Source of the DNA: Clostridia bacterium
GTDB lineage: Bacteria; Bacillota; Clostridia; TANB77; CAG-508
DNA length: 64,000 nucleotides
Direction: 5' to 3'
NCBI GenBank assembly: GCA_022799315.1
Contig: JAAWOE010000001.1
Span: 1-64,000, forward strand
Below the pieces are notes generated by a model. The model was not told the origin of the DNA. It worked only from the letters and a program-made list of their open reading frames with translations, and searched no databases. The position numbers were made by a program, and so were the translations under genes. Every line of letters starts with the position of its first letter. The stretch's first letter is position 1. Shown here piece after piece: positions 21,103 to 29,293 of this stretch.

Positions 21103-22033
21103 AATAGCTGTGTTAATACCATGTTATAATGAAAGTAAAACTATTAAAAAAGTCATAGAAGACTTTAAAAGAGAACTACCAGAAGCTACAATATATGTAT
21201 ATGATAATAATTCAAGTGACAATACAGCAGAAATTGCAAAAAAGGCAGGAGCAATAGTTAGAACTGAGAGAAAGCAAGGTAAAGGCAATGTTATTAGAAC
21301 TATGTTTAGAGAAATCGATGCTGAGTGCTACATTATGACTGATGGAGATGATACTTATCCTGCAGAAGATGCAAAGAAAATGTGTAAAGAAATATTAGAG
21401 AATAATGTAGATATGGTAATTGGAGATAGACTATCATCAACATATTTTGAGGAAAACAAAAGACCATTTCATAACATTGGAAATGTAATTGTACGTTTGT
21501 TAATTAATATGATTTATAAAAGTAAAATACGTGATGTTATGACAGGGTATAGAGCATTTAGCTATAGATTTGTAAAAACATTTCCTGTGTTATCAAAAGG
21601 TTTTGAAATAGAAACAGAAATGACAATTCATTCATTAGATAAGAATTTGAATTTAGAAAATGTTACAATTGAGTATAGAGATAGACCAGAAGGAAGTTCA
21701 TCTAAATTAAACACATATGTTGATGGAGCAAAAGTAATAAAAACGATTATAAGTTTATATAAGAATTATAAACCATTATCATTTTTCTTATGGCTTGCAA
21801 TATTATTAGTAATTATTGGAACTATTTTTCTAATACCAGTATTACTAGAATTTTACAAAACAGGACTTGTTCCTAAAATGCCTACATTTATGGCAAGTAT
21901 ATTCTTTTTCATATGTGCAACTCAATCATTTTTTGGAGGACTTATTTTGCAAACAATCGTTGAGAAAGATAAAAGACAATTTGAAATTACTCTAAATGAA
22001 TATGAGGACAAGTTCAAGAAGTTAAAAGAATAA
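21095..22033 (+). CDS. GT2 glycosyltransferase, polyprenyl-phosphate sugar synthase type
   Basis: GT-A domain at residues 1 to about 225: VLIPCYNESKTI, YDNNSSDNTAEIA, the DxD-like TDGDDTYPAED and MTGYRAFS. Two C-terminal membrane helices (about 232-260 and 272-295) place it with the DPM1/GtrB-like enzymes that load a sugar onto polyprenyl phosphate. The start overlaps the previous gene by 8 bases, so translation is coupled. It would supply lipid-linked sugar to the GT-C-like protein encoded just upstream. Confidence 0.88.
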   Translation: MDKIAVLIPCYNESKTIKKVIEDFKRELPEATIYVYDNNSSDNTAEIAKKAGAIVRTERKQGKGNVIRTMFREIDAECYIMTDGDDTYPAEDAKKMCKEILENNVDMVIGDRLSSTYFEENKRPFHNIGNVIVRLLINMIYKSKIRDVMTGYRAFSYRFVKTFPVLSKGFEIETEMTIHSLDKNLNLENVTIEYRDRPEGSSSKLNTYVDGAKVIKTIISLYKNYKPLSFFLWLAILLVIIGTIFLIPVLLEFYKTGLVPKMPTFMASIFFFICATQSFFGGLILQTIVEKDKRQFEITLNEYEDKFKKLKE

Positions 22034-22088
22034 AAACATTAGTAATATAAATTAATGATGAATTAAAGTAATATCTATTTATACAATC

Positions 22089-22116
22089 AAAACCGCACAT
22101 ATACGTGCGGGTTTTT
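22089..22116 (+). terminator. Terminator after the glycan gene run
   Basis: CCGCAC, loop ATATAC, GTGCGG, then GTTTTT, with As on the 5' side. Confidence 0.8.
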
Positions 22117-22126
22117 GACACTGTAT

Positions 22127-22155
22127 TTGCAACTTTATGTAAAATATAGTATAAT
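22127..22155 (+). promoter_or_regulatory. Promoter of secreted cassette 1, TATGTAAA type
   Basis: TTGCAA, 17-base spacer containing TATGTAAAA, TATAAT. Nearly identical to the promoter at 24159. A leader hairpin follows at 22173-22202 (TTTTTCTGC / GCAGGAAAA, one G-U pair). Confidence 0.8.
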
Positions 22156-22172
22156 ATAGCTAGATACTTGTA

Positions 22173-22202
22173 TTTTTCTGCAAGTTTATTTAAGCAGGAA
22201 AA
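22173..22202 (+). other. Conserved leader hairpin, cassette 1
   Basis: TTTTTCTGC pairs with GCAGGAAAA across a 12-base loop. In the second cassette (24205-24235) the G-U pair is replaced by A-U, so pairing is kept. Confidence 0.55.
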
Positions 22203-22242
22203 TAATAAACAAATAATTTCATAAAAGAAAGGGAGAATTATC

Positions 22243-22944
22243 ATGAAGAAAAAAATTACATCAGCAACTATTGTACTGGCAGCTCTTTTTGCAATTGTTT
22301 GTTTTGCGGTTAGGTATGAACAAAACCAAAAATCTGCATATGAGCAAAACCAGAAGTCTGAGTACGAAGAGTGGTTAGATGCTTATGCGAAAGCTGTGTG
22401 GGAGACATCTGTAGAAGATCAGACATCCGAGGAACCTGAAGCACTAAGAGCGCAGTTCCTTGAAGAAGTAGCGGCAAACATATCACTGGCAGAATCGATG
22501 GGACTTACCTACGAGGAGTTCTTGACCAAAATGGAAAAATTAGATGAGACATATAACAACTCAAGCTATTTTTCCACAAATGCAGAGGCGATGTATGAGG
22601 CTGCTATAGAAGGAGGTTACAGAGAGACCTTGATACCAAGCATCATATGTCTTGAAACAGCGGGCGCTACAAGGATGAGAGGAGAAAACAATTCTTGGAA
22701 TGCAATAGAAAGAAGAAATCCTTTTGAGCCTACTGAGATATACGAGGAATGGAGACGGGGAATAAAATTTGTTGATTTCGACTCATCGAAAGATGCAATT
22801 GAGACCCTCTCTCATGATCTGAAGGAAACTCTTCTTACTGGCACAACGCTGAAAGACTTTGCAGAAACATGGGATTTAAGTGTTGACTCTGCAGCTTATG
22901 CAATCCATATCTACCAACAAATGCAGAGGATTGAAGATTTATAA
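22243..22944 (+). CDS. Secreted or anchored lysozyme-fold-like protein, cassette 1
   Basis: 233 residues. MKKKITSATIVLAALFAIVC is a signal-anchor nearly identical to that of the gene at 24274. A short repeat (YEQNQKS twice) and a charged stalk follow. From residue about 90: SIICLETAGA with Glu138, then ENNSW (149-152), DFDSSKDAIETL and a C-terminal YAIHIYQQMQRIEDL. The Glu, the NN-W and the final Tyr-Ala pattern resemble the lysozyme-like glucosaminidase/transglycosylase fold, so wall cleavage is a plausible but unproven role. GC-richer codons (CGG, GGG, GCG) differ from the neighbours. Own promoter, leader hairpin and terminator. Confidence 0.6.
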   Translation: MKKKITSATIVLAALFAIVCFAVRYEQNQKSAYEQNQKSEYEEWLDAYAKAVWETSVEDQTSEEPEALRAQFLEEVAANISLAESMGLTYEEFLTKMEKLDETYNNSSYFSTNAEAMYEAAIEGGYRETLIPSIICLETAGATRMRGENNSWNAIERRNPFEPTEIYEEWRRGIKFVDFDSSKDAIETLSHDLKETLLTGTTLKDFAETWDLSVDSAAYAIHIYQQMQRIEDL

Positions 22945-22956
22945 TCGCACTTTCAT

Positions 22957-22982
22957 GGCACTGGGATTCCAGTGCCTTTGAA
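22957..22982 (+). terminator. Terminator-like hairpin of cassette 1
   Basis: GGCACTGG, loop GATT, CCAGTGCC, followed by TTTGAAGGTTTTAT. The same stretch recurs after the second cassette at 24880. Confidence 0.65.
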
Positions 22983-23089
22983 GGTTTTATAGAAAAATAA
23001 AGAATAATATAACGTAAGTTACATTATTCTTATTGTTTTATTTGTAAATTTGTGATACTCTATATAAGAAATAATAATTAGGAGTAAAA

Positions 23090-23530
23090 ATGGAAGTAAT
23101 TATTGAAGATTTAAAATATGAAGACATAGCAGAATGCTATGAACTTTGCAAAGAATGTTTTAATGAAGAATATGGCTTAGAGGAAGTACAAGATTTATAT
23201 AAAGAAATAAGCAAACAAAGTAACTATAGATTTTTAGTTGCTAAGGTTAATAATAAAATAGTAGGATATACATCTGCTATTATGGCATATAATTTGTTTG
23301 ATGGGAAAAGACCATTTATGACATTATGGTGGGTATGCACGCATCCAAGTTATAGAAGACAAGGTGTTGCAACAAAATTATTTAATAGAATAGAAGAAAT
23401 AGCAATAGAAAACAATTGTGAATTGATATATTTTACATCTGAAGTAGAAAGAACAGGAGCACATAAATTTTACGAAAGTATGGGATATAAGTCTAATAGT
23501 GATAAAGCGTTTATAAAAATGCTAGATTAA
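23090..23530 (+). CDS. GNAT family N-acetyltransferase
   Basis: 146-residue acetyltransferase. The acetyl-CoA site is visible in HPSYRRQGVATKLFNRIEEIA (about residues 84-104), preceded by strand MTLWWVCT, and the C-terminal FYESMGYKS is typical of GNATs. Substrate unknown. GGAG precedes the ATG. It forms a pair with the hydrolase 18 bases downstream and both lie between the two secreted cassettes, so the whole 22.1-24.9 kb stretch looks accessory. Confidence 0.85.
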   Translation: MEVIIEDLKYEDIAECYELCKECFNEEYGLEEVQDLYKEISKQSNYRFLVAKVNNKIVGYTSAIMAYNLFDGKRPFMTLWWVCTHPSYRRQGVATKLFNRIEEIAIENNCELIYFTSEVERTGAHKFYESMGYKSNSDKAFIKMLD

Positions 23531-23548
23531 TATAGGAGGGAAATTAAA

Positions 23549-24100
23549 ATGGAAAATTATTTTATTATACATGGCTCATTTGGTAGCCCATATTCAAATT
23601 GGTTTAGCTGGTTACATGATTTTATTGAAAGTGATGGAAAACAATGTTATGTACCAGATTTTCCTATAGGAGTAGGATATCAAAATTACGAAAACTGGAG
23701 TAGATTATTAAAGAATTATTTAGATTTAGGGCTAATAAATGAAAGTACTACAATAATTGCTCATAGTATTGCACCAGTATTTGTTTCTAAATTCTTAGTG
23801 GAATACAAAGTAAAAGTTAAAAAATGTATATTTGTATGTGGATTTAATAATTACTTAGGAATAGATAAAGATTATGATGCAGTAAATGAATCGATGTATT
23901 TTGACAATCTTTCTGATGTTAAAAACAATAGTAAAGAAATAATTTGCTTCTATTCTGATAATGATCCATATGTAAAATATGATGCTGAAAAAGAATTTGC
24001 AGATACAGTTGCAACAGAGCAAATAGTAATTCCAGCTGCAGGACATATAAATGCAGAAAGTGGATATGATACATTTGAAGATATAGTACATTATTTATAG
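23549..24100 (+). CDS. Alpha/beta hydrolase, YdeN/RBBP9 type
   Basis: 183 residues. HGSFGSPYSNWFSWL opens the fold, the nucleophile elbow is AHSIAP (Ser in place of the usual GHSLG context), the acid lies in YSDNDPYV and the histidine in PAAGHINAESG, matching the small YdeN/RBBP9 serine hydrolases. Substrate unknown. AGGAGGG precedes the ATG. The stop codon lies within the 5' arm of the terminator at 24098. Confidence 0.85.
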   Translation: MENYFIIHGSFGSPYSNWFSWLHDFIESDGKQCYVPDFPIGVGYQNYENWSRLLKNYLDLGLINESTTIIAHSIAPVFVSKFLVEYKVKVKKCIFVCGFNNYLGIDKDYDAVNESMYFDNLSDVKNNSKEIICFYSDNDPYVKYDAEKEFADTVATEQIVIPAAGHINAESGYDTFEDIVHYL

Positions 24101-24126
24101 AAGACTTTTAGAGTCTTCTATTTTTA
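24098..24126 (+). terminator. Terminator after the hydrolase
   Basis: TAGAAGACT, loop TTTAG, AGTCTTCTA, then TTTTTAT. A partial copy of the 3' arm occurs near 24917. Confidence 0.85.
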
Positions 24127-24158
24127 TACATATATACTCTCAGCTCCAACCACTCAAT

Positions 24159-24187
24159 TTGCAATTTTATGTAAAATATAGTATAAT
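24159..24187 (+). promoter_or_regulatory. Promoter of secreted cassette 2, TATGTAAA type
   Basis: TTGCAA, 17-base spacer with TATGTAAAA, TATAAT; differs from the cassette 1 promoter by a single base between the two hexamers. Leader hairpin TTTTTCTGC / GCAGAAAAA at 24205-24235. Confidence 0.8.
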
Positions 24188-24273
24188 GTAAGTAGATACT
24201 TGTATTTTTCTGCAGTTTTATTTAAGGCAGAAAAAATAAACAAATAGTTTCATAAAAGAAAAGGAGAATCATC

Positions 24274-24867
24274 ATGAAGAAAAGAATTACATCAGCAACT
24301 ATTGTACTGGCAGCTCTTTTTGCAATTGTTTGTTTTGCAATTATGAGTACTCCGTGGCGGTTTGTTAGCATTAAAGCTTCCACAGATGTGTCGGCGGAAG
24401 AATTCAAAAGAAAGATGGAAATGTTGGATGAAATTTATGAAACAGACAACTTCTCCAGAAATTCTGAGCAATTTTTCAGCGAAGCACAGGAAAGAGGATA
24501 CAATGAGTATCTGGTTCCCGCCATTATGTGCGTAGAAACAATGGGAGGAAAAAAAGTTAATAAAGAAGAGCATCAATACAATTACTGGAATCTGATAGGG
24601 GCGTATTTTGGAGAAGAAATACCAACTATAACAGGTAACATTAAAAACGCATATCTCGAAACAGTAGATACAACTGAATTAGAAATCGGAGTTAGAATTC
24701 TATACTTCGAAACAGAGGAAGAAGCTGTACATTACATGTTTGATTGCTTGGACAATCATTATGGAGATGTTACAATAGAAAGATTTGCTAAAATCTGGAC
24801 TTCCTATGATTCAGAAGAGTATGCAACTACTGTATACGAGAAGATACAGGAGATTGAAGATTTATAA
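24274..24867 (+). CDS. Secreted or anchored lysozyme-fold-like protein, cassette 2
   Basis: 197 residues, paralogue of the gene at 22243. Signal-anchor MKKRITSATIVLAALFAIVC is almost unchanged at the DNA level, as are the promoter, leader and terminator. The middle has diverged strongly: VPAIMCVETMGG with Glu88, then YNYWNLIGA (102-110), YFETEEEAVHYM and EYATTVYEKIQEIEDL. The order Glu, N-x-W, Tyr-Ala again suggests a lysozyme-like fold. It lacks the YEQNQKS repeat. AAAGGAG precedes the ATG. Confidence 0.6.
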   Translation: MKKRITSATIVLAALFAIVCFAIMSTPWRFVSIKASTDVSAEEFKRKMEMLDEIYETDNFSRNSEQFFSEAQERGYNEYLVPAIMCVETMGGKKVNKEEHQYNYWNLIGAYFGEEIPTITGNIKNAYLETVDTTELEIGVRILYFETEEEAVHYMFDCLDNHYGDVTIERFAKIWTSYDSEEYATTVYEKIQEIEDL

Positions 24868-24879
24868 CTGCACTTTCAT

Positions 24880-24905
24880 GGCACTGGGATTCCAGTGCCT
24901 TTGAA
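24880..24905 (+). terminator. Terminator-like hairpin of cassette 2
   Basis: GGCACTGG, loop GATT, CCAGTGCC, identical to the hairpin at 22957 including flanks. Confidence 0.65.
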
Positions 24906-24937
24906 GGTTTTATAAAGGTCTTCTATTTTTTTATCCA

Positions 24938-24973
24938 ATATACCTTGACAGATAAGGTATATTAATATATAAT
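24938..24973 (+). promoter_or_regulatory. padR operon promoter with palindromic operator
   Basis: Promoter TTGACA (24945-24950), 17 bases, TATAAT (24968-24973). The perfect palindrome ATATACCTT-N7-AAGGTATAT (24938-24962) overlaps the -35 and is the likely binding site of the PadR repressor encoded next. Confidence 0.75.
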
Positions 24974-25002
24974 GTTAATAGAATAAAAAGGTAGGTGATA
25001 AT

Positions 25003-25323
25003 ATGTCAATTCGAGCAGACATTATTCGTGGACATACAGAAACAATAATTTTAGCACATTTAATGAAAGGAAATAGTTATGGATATGAAATTAATAAATC
25101 TATAAAAGAAAAAACAGACAATAGATATGAACTAAATGATGCTACATTATATTGTGCTTTTAGAAGATTAGAAGAAGCAGGCTATATTACATCTTTTTGG
25201 GGAGAGGGAAATAGTGGAGCAAGAAGAAGATATTATTCTATTACAAACCAAGGTATAGAATTTTATAAAAAAAGCATAGAGGAATGGAACTTAACAAAAG
25301 AGCTAATTGATAAGTTAATATAG
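25003..25323 (+). CDS. PadR family transcriptional regulator
   Basis: 106-residue winged-helix regulator: ETIILAHLMKGNSYGYEINKSI, LNDATLYCAFRRLEEAGYI and the wing GARRRYYSITNQG are standard PadR elements, with a short C-terminal dimer helix. It likely represses its own operon through the palindrome at 24938-24962. The operon continues with PspC, HAAS-type and DUF4097 genes, which are commonly grouped in envelope-stress responses. The ligand is not evident. Confidence 0.93.
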   Translation: MSIRADIIRGHTETIILAHLMKGNSYGYEINKSIKEKTDNRYELNDATLYCAFRRLEEAGYITSFWGEGNSGARRRYYSITNQGIEFYKKSIEEWNLTKELIDKLI

Positions 25324-25338
25324 AAAGGGGAATTAGTT

Positions 25339-25533
25339 ATGCAAAAAAGATTATACAAAATTGAACAAGGAAAGAAAATAGATGGAGTATGTGGAGGAAT
25401 TGCAGAATATTTTGATATTGATCCAACACTTGTGCGTTTAGCTTGGATTTTATTTTCTTGTTGTGGTGGTAGTGGAATACTTGCATATATAATAGCAGCA
25501 ATTGTTATGCCAAGAAAATCAGATGTTGTATGA
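25339..25533 (+). CDS. PspC domain protein
   Basis: 64 residues, essentially a lone PspC domain: KIDGVCGGIAEYFDIDPTLVR followed by one hydrophobic segment GILAYIIAAIVMP. PspC domains occur in phage-shock and membrane-stress systems. GAAAGGGG precedes the ATG. Second gene of the padR operon, 15 bases after padR. Confidence 0.92.
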   Translation: MQKRLYKIEQGKKIDGVCGGIAEYFDIDPTLVRLAWILFSCCGGSGILAYIIAAIVMPRKSDVV

Positions 25534-25554
25534 ATAGAAAGGGGAAATATAAAA

Positions 25555-26211
25555 ATGAATGAAAAAATTAGAAAAGAAGTTAATACTTTATTTGAAAATG
25601 CTCCAAATACTAAAAGAGCAAACGATTTAAAGGATGAGATTATTTCAAATGCTGAGGATAAATATGAGGATTTAATAAAACAAGGTAAAAAAGAAGCAGA
25701 AGCGCTAGAAACTGTTATGAAAGAAATTGGAGATGTAGATGAATTAATAGAAGAATTAAATAAAAGCAATCCAATTCATAAAGAATATAGAGAAGAAGCA
25801 AGAAAAAAGACAGGATTAATTGTTTCCGTTTGTGTAGGACTATACATTTTAAGTGTAATTTCTTGTGTTGTATTAGATGAATTAGGATTACCAGACTTTG
25901 TAACAGCATCAAGTTTTCTTGCTATTGCAGGATTCTCTACATGTATTTTAATATATCACTTTATGACTAAACCTAAATATATAAAATATGAGGATACAAT
26001 GGTAGAAGAATTTAAAGAATGGAAAGGCAAAAAAGATAAAAACAAAGAAATAATAAAAGCTATTGATTCAATACTATGGACATTAACAGTAATTGTTTAT
26101 TTGATTGTTAGCTTCACATTTGGAATATGGTATATTTCTTGGGTTATCTTCTTAATAGCGTCTTTAATAGAAAGTATTATTAAATTACTATTTAAATTAG
26201 GAGAGGAATAA
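25555..26211 (+). CDS. HAAS/permease-prefix domain membrane protein
   Basis: 218 residues. The helical N-terminus (about 1-70) with KGKKEAEALETVMKEIGDVDELIEEL-like spacing (seen as AEALETVMKEIGDVDELIEE) matches the HAAS or permease-prefix domain found beside PadR regulators. Four hydrophobic segments follow (about 80-100, 110-132, 164-184, 186-206). Role in membrane-stress signalling is inferred from context. It is 1 base from the DUF4097 gene, so translation is probably coupled. Confidence 0.8.
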   Translation: MNEKIRKEVNTLFENAPNTKRANDLKDEIISNAEDKYEDLIKQGKKEAEALETVMKEIGDVDELIEELNKSNPIHKEYREEARKKTGLIVSVCVGLYILSVISCVVLDELGLPDFVTASSFLAIAGFSTCILIYHFMTKPKYIKYEDTMVEEFKEWKGKKDKNKEIIKAIDSILWTLTVIVYLIVSFTFGIWYISWVIFLIASLIESIIKLLFKLGEE

Positions 26212-26212
26212 A

Positions 26213-27169
26213 ATGAGAAAAGTAGGAATTATTGTATTAATTATTTTACTAATCATTATGATAGCAGGACTTAGTAAAGTTTTAATGTTTGCAATTAATC
26301 ATAATGATTGGAATTGGTTTATGCATTTTGGAAGTTCAGAAAATGTAAGAAAAGAAGAATATATTAGAAAACAGGAAAAGATTGGGATAAGTGATATTAG
26401 TAAATTAAAGCTTGAGTTTAAAAGCTCAGATTTAAACGTGTTTTTTACAGAAGAAAGCGATATTAGAGTTGTGCAATATTCATATAAAGAATTAAGAGAA
26501 GACCAATTATTTAGAGTAGATAAATCAAGTTCATCTGTAGAAATTTCAGAAAATCGTAAACCACAATTTTTTATATTCTACATAGGATTTATGGAACAAA
26601 TTGCATATGATGTATACATACCAAAAACATACGAAAAAGACTTAGAAATCAAATCAGTATCTGGCGATATTGAAGTAAATGAAAGCTTGAAATTTGAAGA
26701 TTTAACAATTTCTTCTACAAGCGGAGATGTTAAAATGGGAAATGTAGAAGCGCAAAATATTAAAATAGAAACTATATCAGGAGATATTAAATTACAAGAT
26801 ATAAAAAGTGATAACCTAAAATTAAAAGCTGTTTCAGGAGATATTAAGGCTTTATCAGCAATAGGAAATATAGAAGCAAAAACAACATCAGGAGAAATTG
26901 AATTTGGAAAAATAGATGGAAGAATAGATGCTACAAGTGTTTCTGGAAATGTTAAAAGTGAGGATTTTAAAGTAACAAGAGATTCGAAAATAAAGACTAC
27001 ATCAGGAGATGTAAAAATGTATTTAAACGAAGAATCAAATTGTGAGATTGGGACTAAAACTGTATCTGGAAATGTAACACTTCCAAATAGAAGAAATGTA
27101 ATGGGAATGGAGCCATATGTAGAGCTAAACATTGAAACTGTTTCTGGAAATATAAGACTAGAAAAATGA
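26213..27169 (+). CDS. DUF4097 beta-helix protein (LiaG-like)
   Basis: 318 residues. One N-terminal membrane helix (about 5-24), then an extracytoplasmic region whose second half is a repeated motif of about 20 residues: SGDIEVN, SGDVKMG, SGDIKLQ, SGDIKAL, SGEIEFG, SGNVKSE, SGDVKMY, SGNVTLP, SGNIRLE. That pattern defines the DUF4097 right-handed beta structure seen in LiaG-type envelope-stress proteins. Last gene of the padR operon, followed by two hairpins. Confidence 0.88.
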   Translation: MRKVGIIVLIILLIIMIAGLSKVLMFAINHNDWNWFMHFGSSENVRKEEYIRKQEKIGISDISKLKLEFKSSDLNVFFTEESDIRVVQYSYKELREDQLFRVDKSSSSVEISENRKPQFFIFYIGFMEQIAYDVYIPKTYEKDLEIKSVSGDIEVNESLKFEDLTISSTSGDVKMGNVEAQNIKIETISGDIKLQDIKSDNLKLKAVSGDIKALSAIGNIEAKTTSGEIEFGKIDGRIDATSVSGNVKSEDFKVTRDSKIKTTSGDVKMYLNEESNCEIGTKTVSGNVTLPNRRNVMGMEPYVELNIETVSGNIRLEK

Positions 27170-27220
27170 GTCAAAAATTGGTAAAAAATGTTGTTCAATT
27201 TTCATTTATATGATAATATA

Positions 27221-27256
27221 TAAACCGTACTAAACATATAATTATAGTACGGTTTA
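27221..27256 (+). terminator. Terminator of the padR operon
   Basis: TAAACCGTACTA / TAGTACGGTTTA, a 12-bp perfect stem with a 12-base loop, followed by TTATTAT. Confidence 0.75.
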
Positions 27257-27257
27257 T

Positions 27258-27292
27258 TATATAATAGGAAAGCTATACTTTCCTATTATATA
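27258..27292. repeat. Second hairpin after the padR operon
   Basis: TATATAATAGGAAAG / CTTTCCTATTATATA with loop CTATA, an almost perfect 15-bp stem. Together with the preceding terminator it fills much of the 295-base gap; the rest is AT-rich without a clear ORF. Confidence 0.65.
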
Positions 27293-27464
27293 AAATTTAC
27301 ATTGCACAGAGATTTTCAAGAGAAAATTTCGCGCTTGAACAAATTTACGCAAACTCTTTTTATTATTTAAATTCTAAATTATTTATAAATTTTTGCTATA
27401 AATATATTGTGTAGTATATATATTTATATGTTTGCGATTTGTTCTATGATTAGGGGAGTAGAAA

Positions 27465-29273
27465 TTGGAAAAGGTAGAAGAGATTGAAAAACTAGAAGAA
27501 ACTAGTGAAAATTTGAATGAAGTAATAAAAACAAATGATGAAAATAAACAATTAGAAAATGAAGAAAAAGTAGAAGTAGAACAAAGTGAAATAGAAGAAA
27601 ATAAAGTAACAGAAATTGAAGAAATAGAAGAAAAACATGAAACTGAAATTAATGAAGAAACATTAAATGCAGTAATAGGTGAAATGCAAGAAGAGCAATC
27701 AATTGATGGAACTAAAAATAGCGAAAAAAATGACATACTACATAAGTATTCCATATTAATAACTATAATATCAATGCTACTATTTATTGGACTTGCAATA
27801 TTTTCTACAATTTTTGCATTAACAAATAGAAATAGCAATAAAATTGTTTCTGGAATTTCAGTAAAAGGTATTGATGTTTCTGGGTTAACGTATAATGAGG
27901 CATATGAAAAAGTTGCTAAAGTGTATTCAGAAAAAATGAAGCATAATATCACATTAAAACATAATGAATACGAAACATCAATAACACCAGAACAAATAGA
28001 AGCAAAGTTTAAAATACAAGAAGCAATAGATACAGCATATAACTATGGGAGAAGTGGGAAAGTTTTAAAAGATAATTACTCTATTGTATATGCAGGAATT
28101 AGTAAAATAGATATTAACCCAGCATTTAGTTATAACGAAAAAGCTTTATCAGATTTTATAGATTCTACGTCTAATAACCTACCAGATGCAGTAAAACAAA
28201 GTGATTACTACGTAGATGGAGATAAACTAATTATTAATAAAGGTGAAGCTGGATTAGAAGTTAAGAAACAAGAATTAAACAGCAGTATCATAAAAAACAT
28301 TGTAGAAGTGAATAACGAAACACAAGAAATACAAATTCCAACAACTGAAAGAAAACCAGATGAAATTAATCTAGAAAATATTTATACAGAAATACGAAAA
28401 AGTCCACAAGATGCTTATTATACAAAAGAACCATTTGAGGTGCATCCACATGTAGATGGTATTGATTTTAATATTAGTATCGAAGAAGCAAAATCTTTAC
28501 TAAATACTGAGAATCAACAAGTAGTAATACCATTAAAAATAACAAAACCAAATGTGACAACAAATCAAATAGGAACAGAGGCTTTTCCAAATCTACTTGC
28601 TAGTTACTCTACTACATTTTCAACTAAGGCAGCAAATAGAACAACGAATATAAGGCTTGCATCTAACAAAATAAATGGTGTTGTTCTAATGCCAGGAGAG
28701 CAATTTTCATATAATAAAGTGGTTGGAAAAAGAACAGCTCAAGCAGGGTTTAAATCAGCACCAGCATATTCTGGTGGAAAAGTTGTAAATGATATTGGTG
28801 GAGGAATTTGCCAAGTATCATCTACACTATATAATACAGCACTACGAGCAAATTTAGAAATTATTAAAAGGTCAAATCATAGATTTGCAACAGGATATGT
28901 TCCACTAAGTACAGATGCAACAGTTTCTTGGGGAGGACCAGAATTTATATTTAAAAACTCAAGAAAATATCCTATAAAAATTGTATCAAAAGTTAATGGT
29001 GGAAAAATTACAGTAGATATATATGGATGTAAAGAAGAAACAGAATATGAAGTTGTAATAAAATCAGAAACTTTACAAACAATTCCCATGAAAACAGAAT
29101 ATAGAACAAATACATCGCTTCCACAAGGTACCACAAAGACAGTACAAAAAGGACATGGTGGTTATAAATCTAGAGCATACAGAATTTTAAAATTAAATGG
29201 AAAAGTAGTATCAAAACAATTATTATCAACAGATACATATGCACAACTACCAACAATTATTGAAAAGAATTAA
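27465..29273 (+). CDS. VanW family protein with peptidoglycan-binding domain
   Basis: 602 residues from a TTG start behind AGGGGAG (6-base spacing). A Glu-rich cytoplasmic head (1-90), a single membrane helix (about 97-121) and an extracytoplasmic part. ISVKGIDVSGLTYNEAYEKV resembles the peptidoglycan-binding repeat that precedes VanW in many Clostridia. The VanW core is clear: VLMPGEQFSYNKVVGKRT, GGGICQVSSTLYN and WGGPEFIFKN. A G5-like strand pattern follows (ETLQTIPMKTEYR). VanW proteins are tied to wall metabolism without a fixed reaction. No vancomycin-resistance genes are near. Confidence 0.9.
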   Translation: MEKVEEIEKLEETSENLNEVIKTNDENKQLENEEKVEVEQSEIEENKVTEIEEIEEKHETEINEETLNAVIGEMQEEQSIDGTKNSEKNDILHKYSILITIISMLLFIGLAIFSTIFALTNRNSNKIVSGISVKGIDVSGLTYNEAYEKVAKVYSEKMKHNITLKHNEYETSITPEQIEAKFKIQEAIDTAYNYGRSGKVLKDNYSIVYAGISKIDINPAFSYNEKALSDFIDSTSNNLPDAVKQSDYYVDGDKLIINKGEAGLEVKKQELNSSIIKNIVEVNNETQEIQIPTTERKPDEINLENIYTEIRKSPQDAYYTKEPFEVHPHVDGIDFNISIEEAKSLLNTENQQVVIPLKITKPNVTTNQIGTEAFPNLLASYSTTFSTKAANRTTNIRLASNKINGVVLMPGEQFSYNKVVGKRTAQAGFKSAPAYSGGKVVNDIGGGICQVSSTLYNTALRANLEIIKRSNHRFATGYVPLSTDATVSWGGPEFIFKNSRKYPIKIVSKVNGGKITVDIYGCKEETEYEVVIKSETLQTIPMKTEYRTNTSLPQGTTKTVQKGHGGYKSRAYRILKLNGKVVSKQLLSTDTYAQLPTIIEKN

Positions 29274-29293
29274 TAAAGAAATAGGAGAATAAT

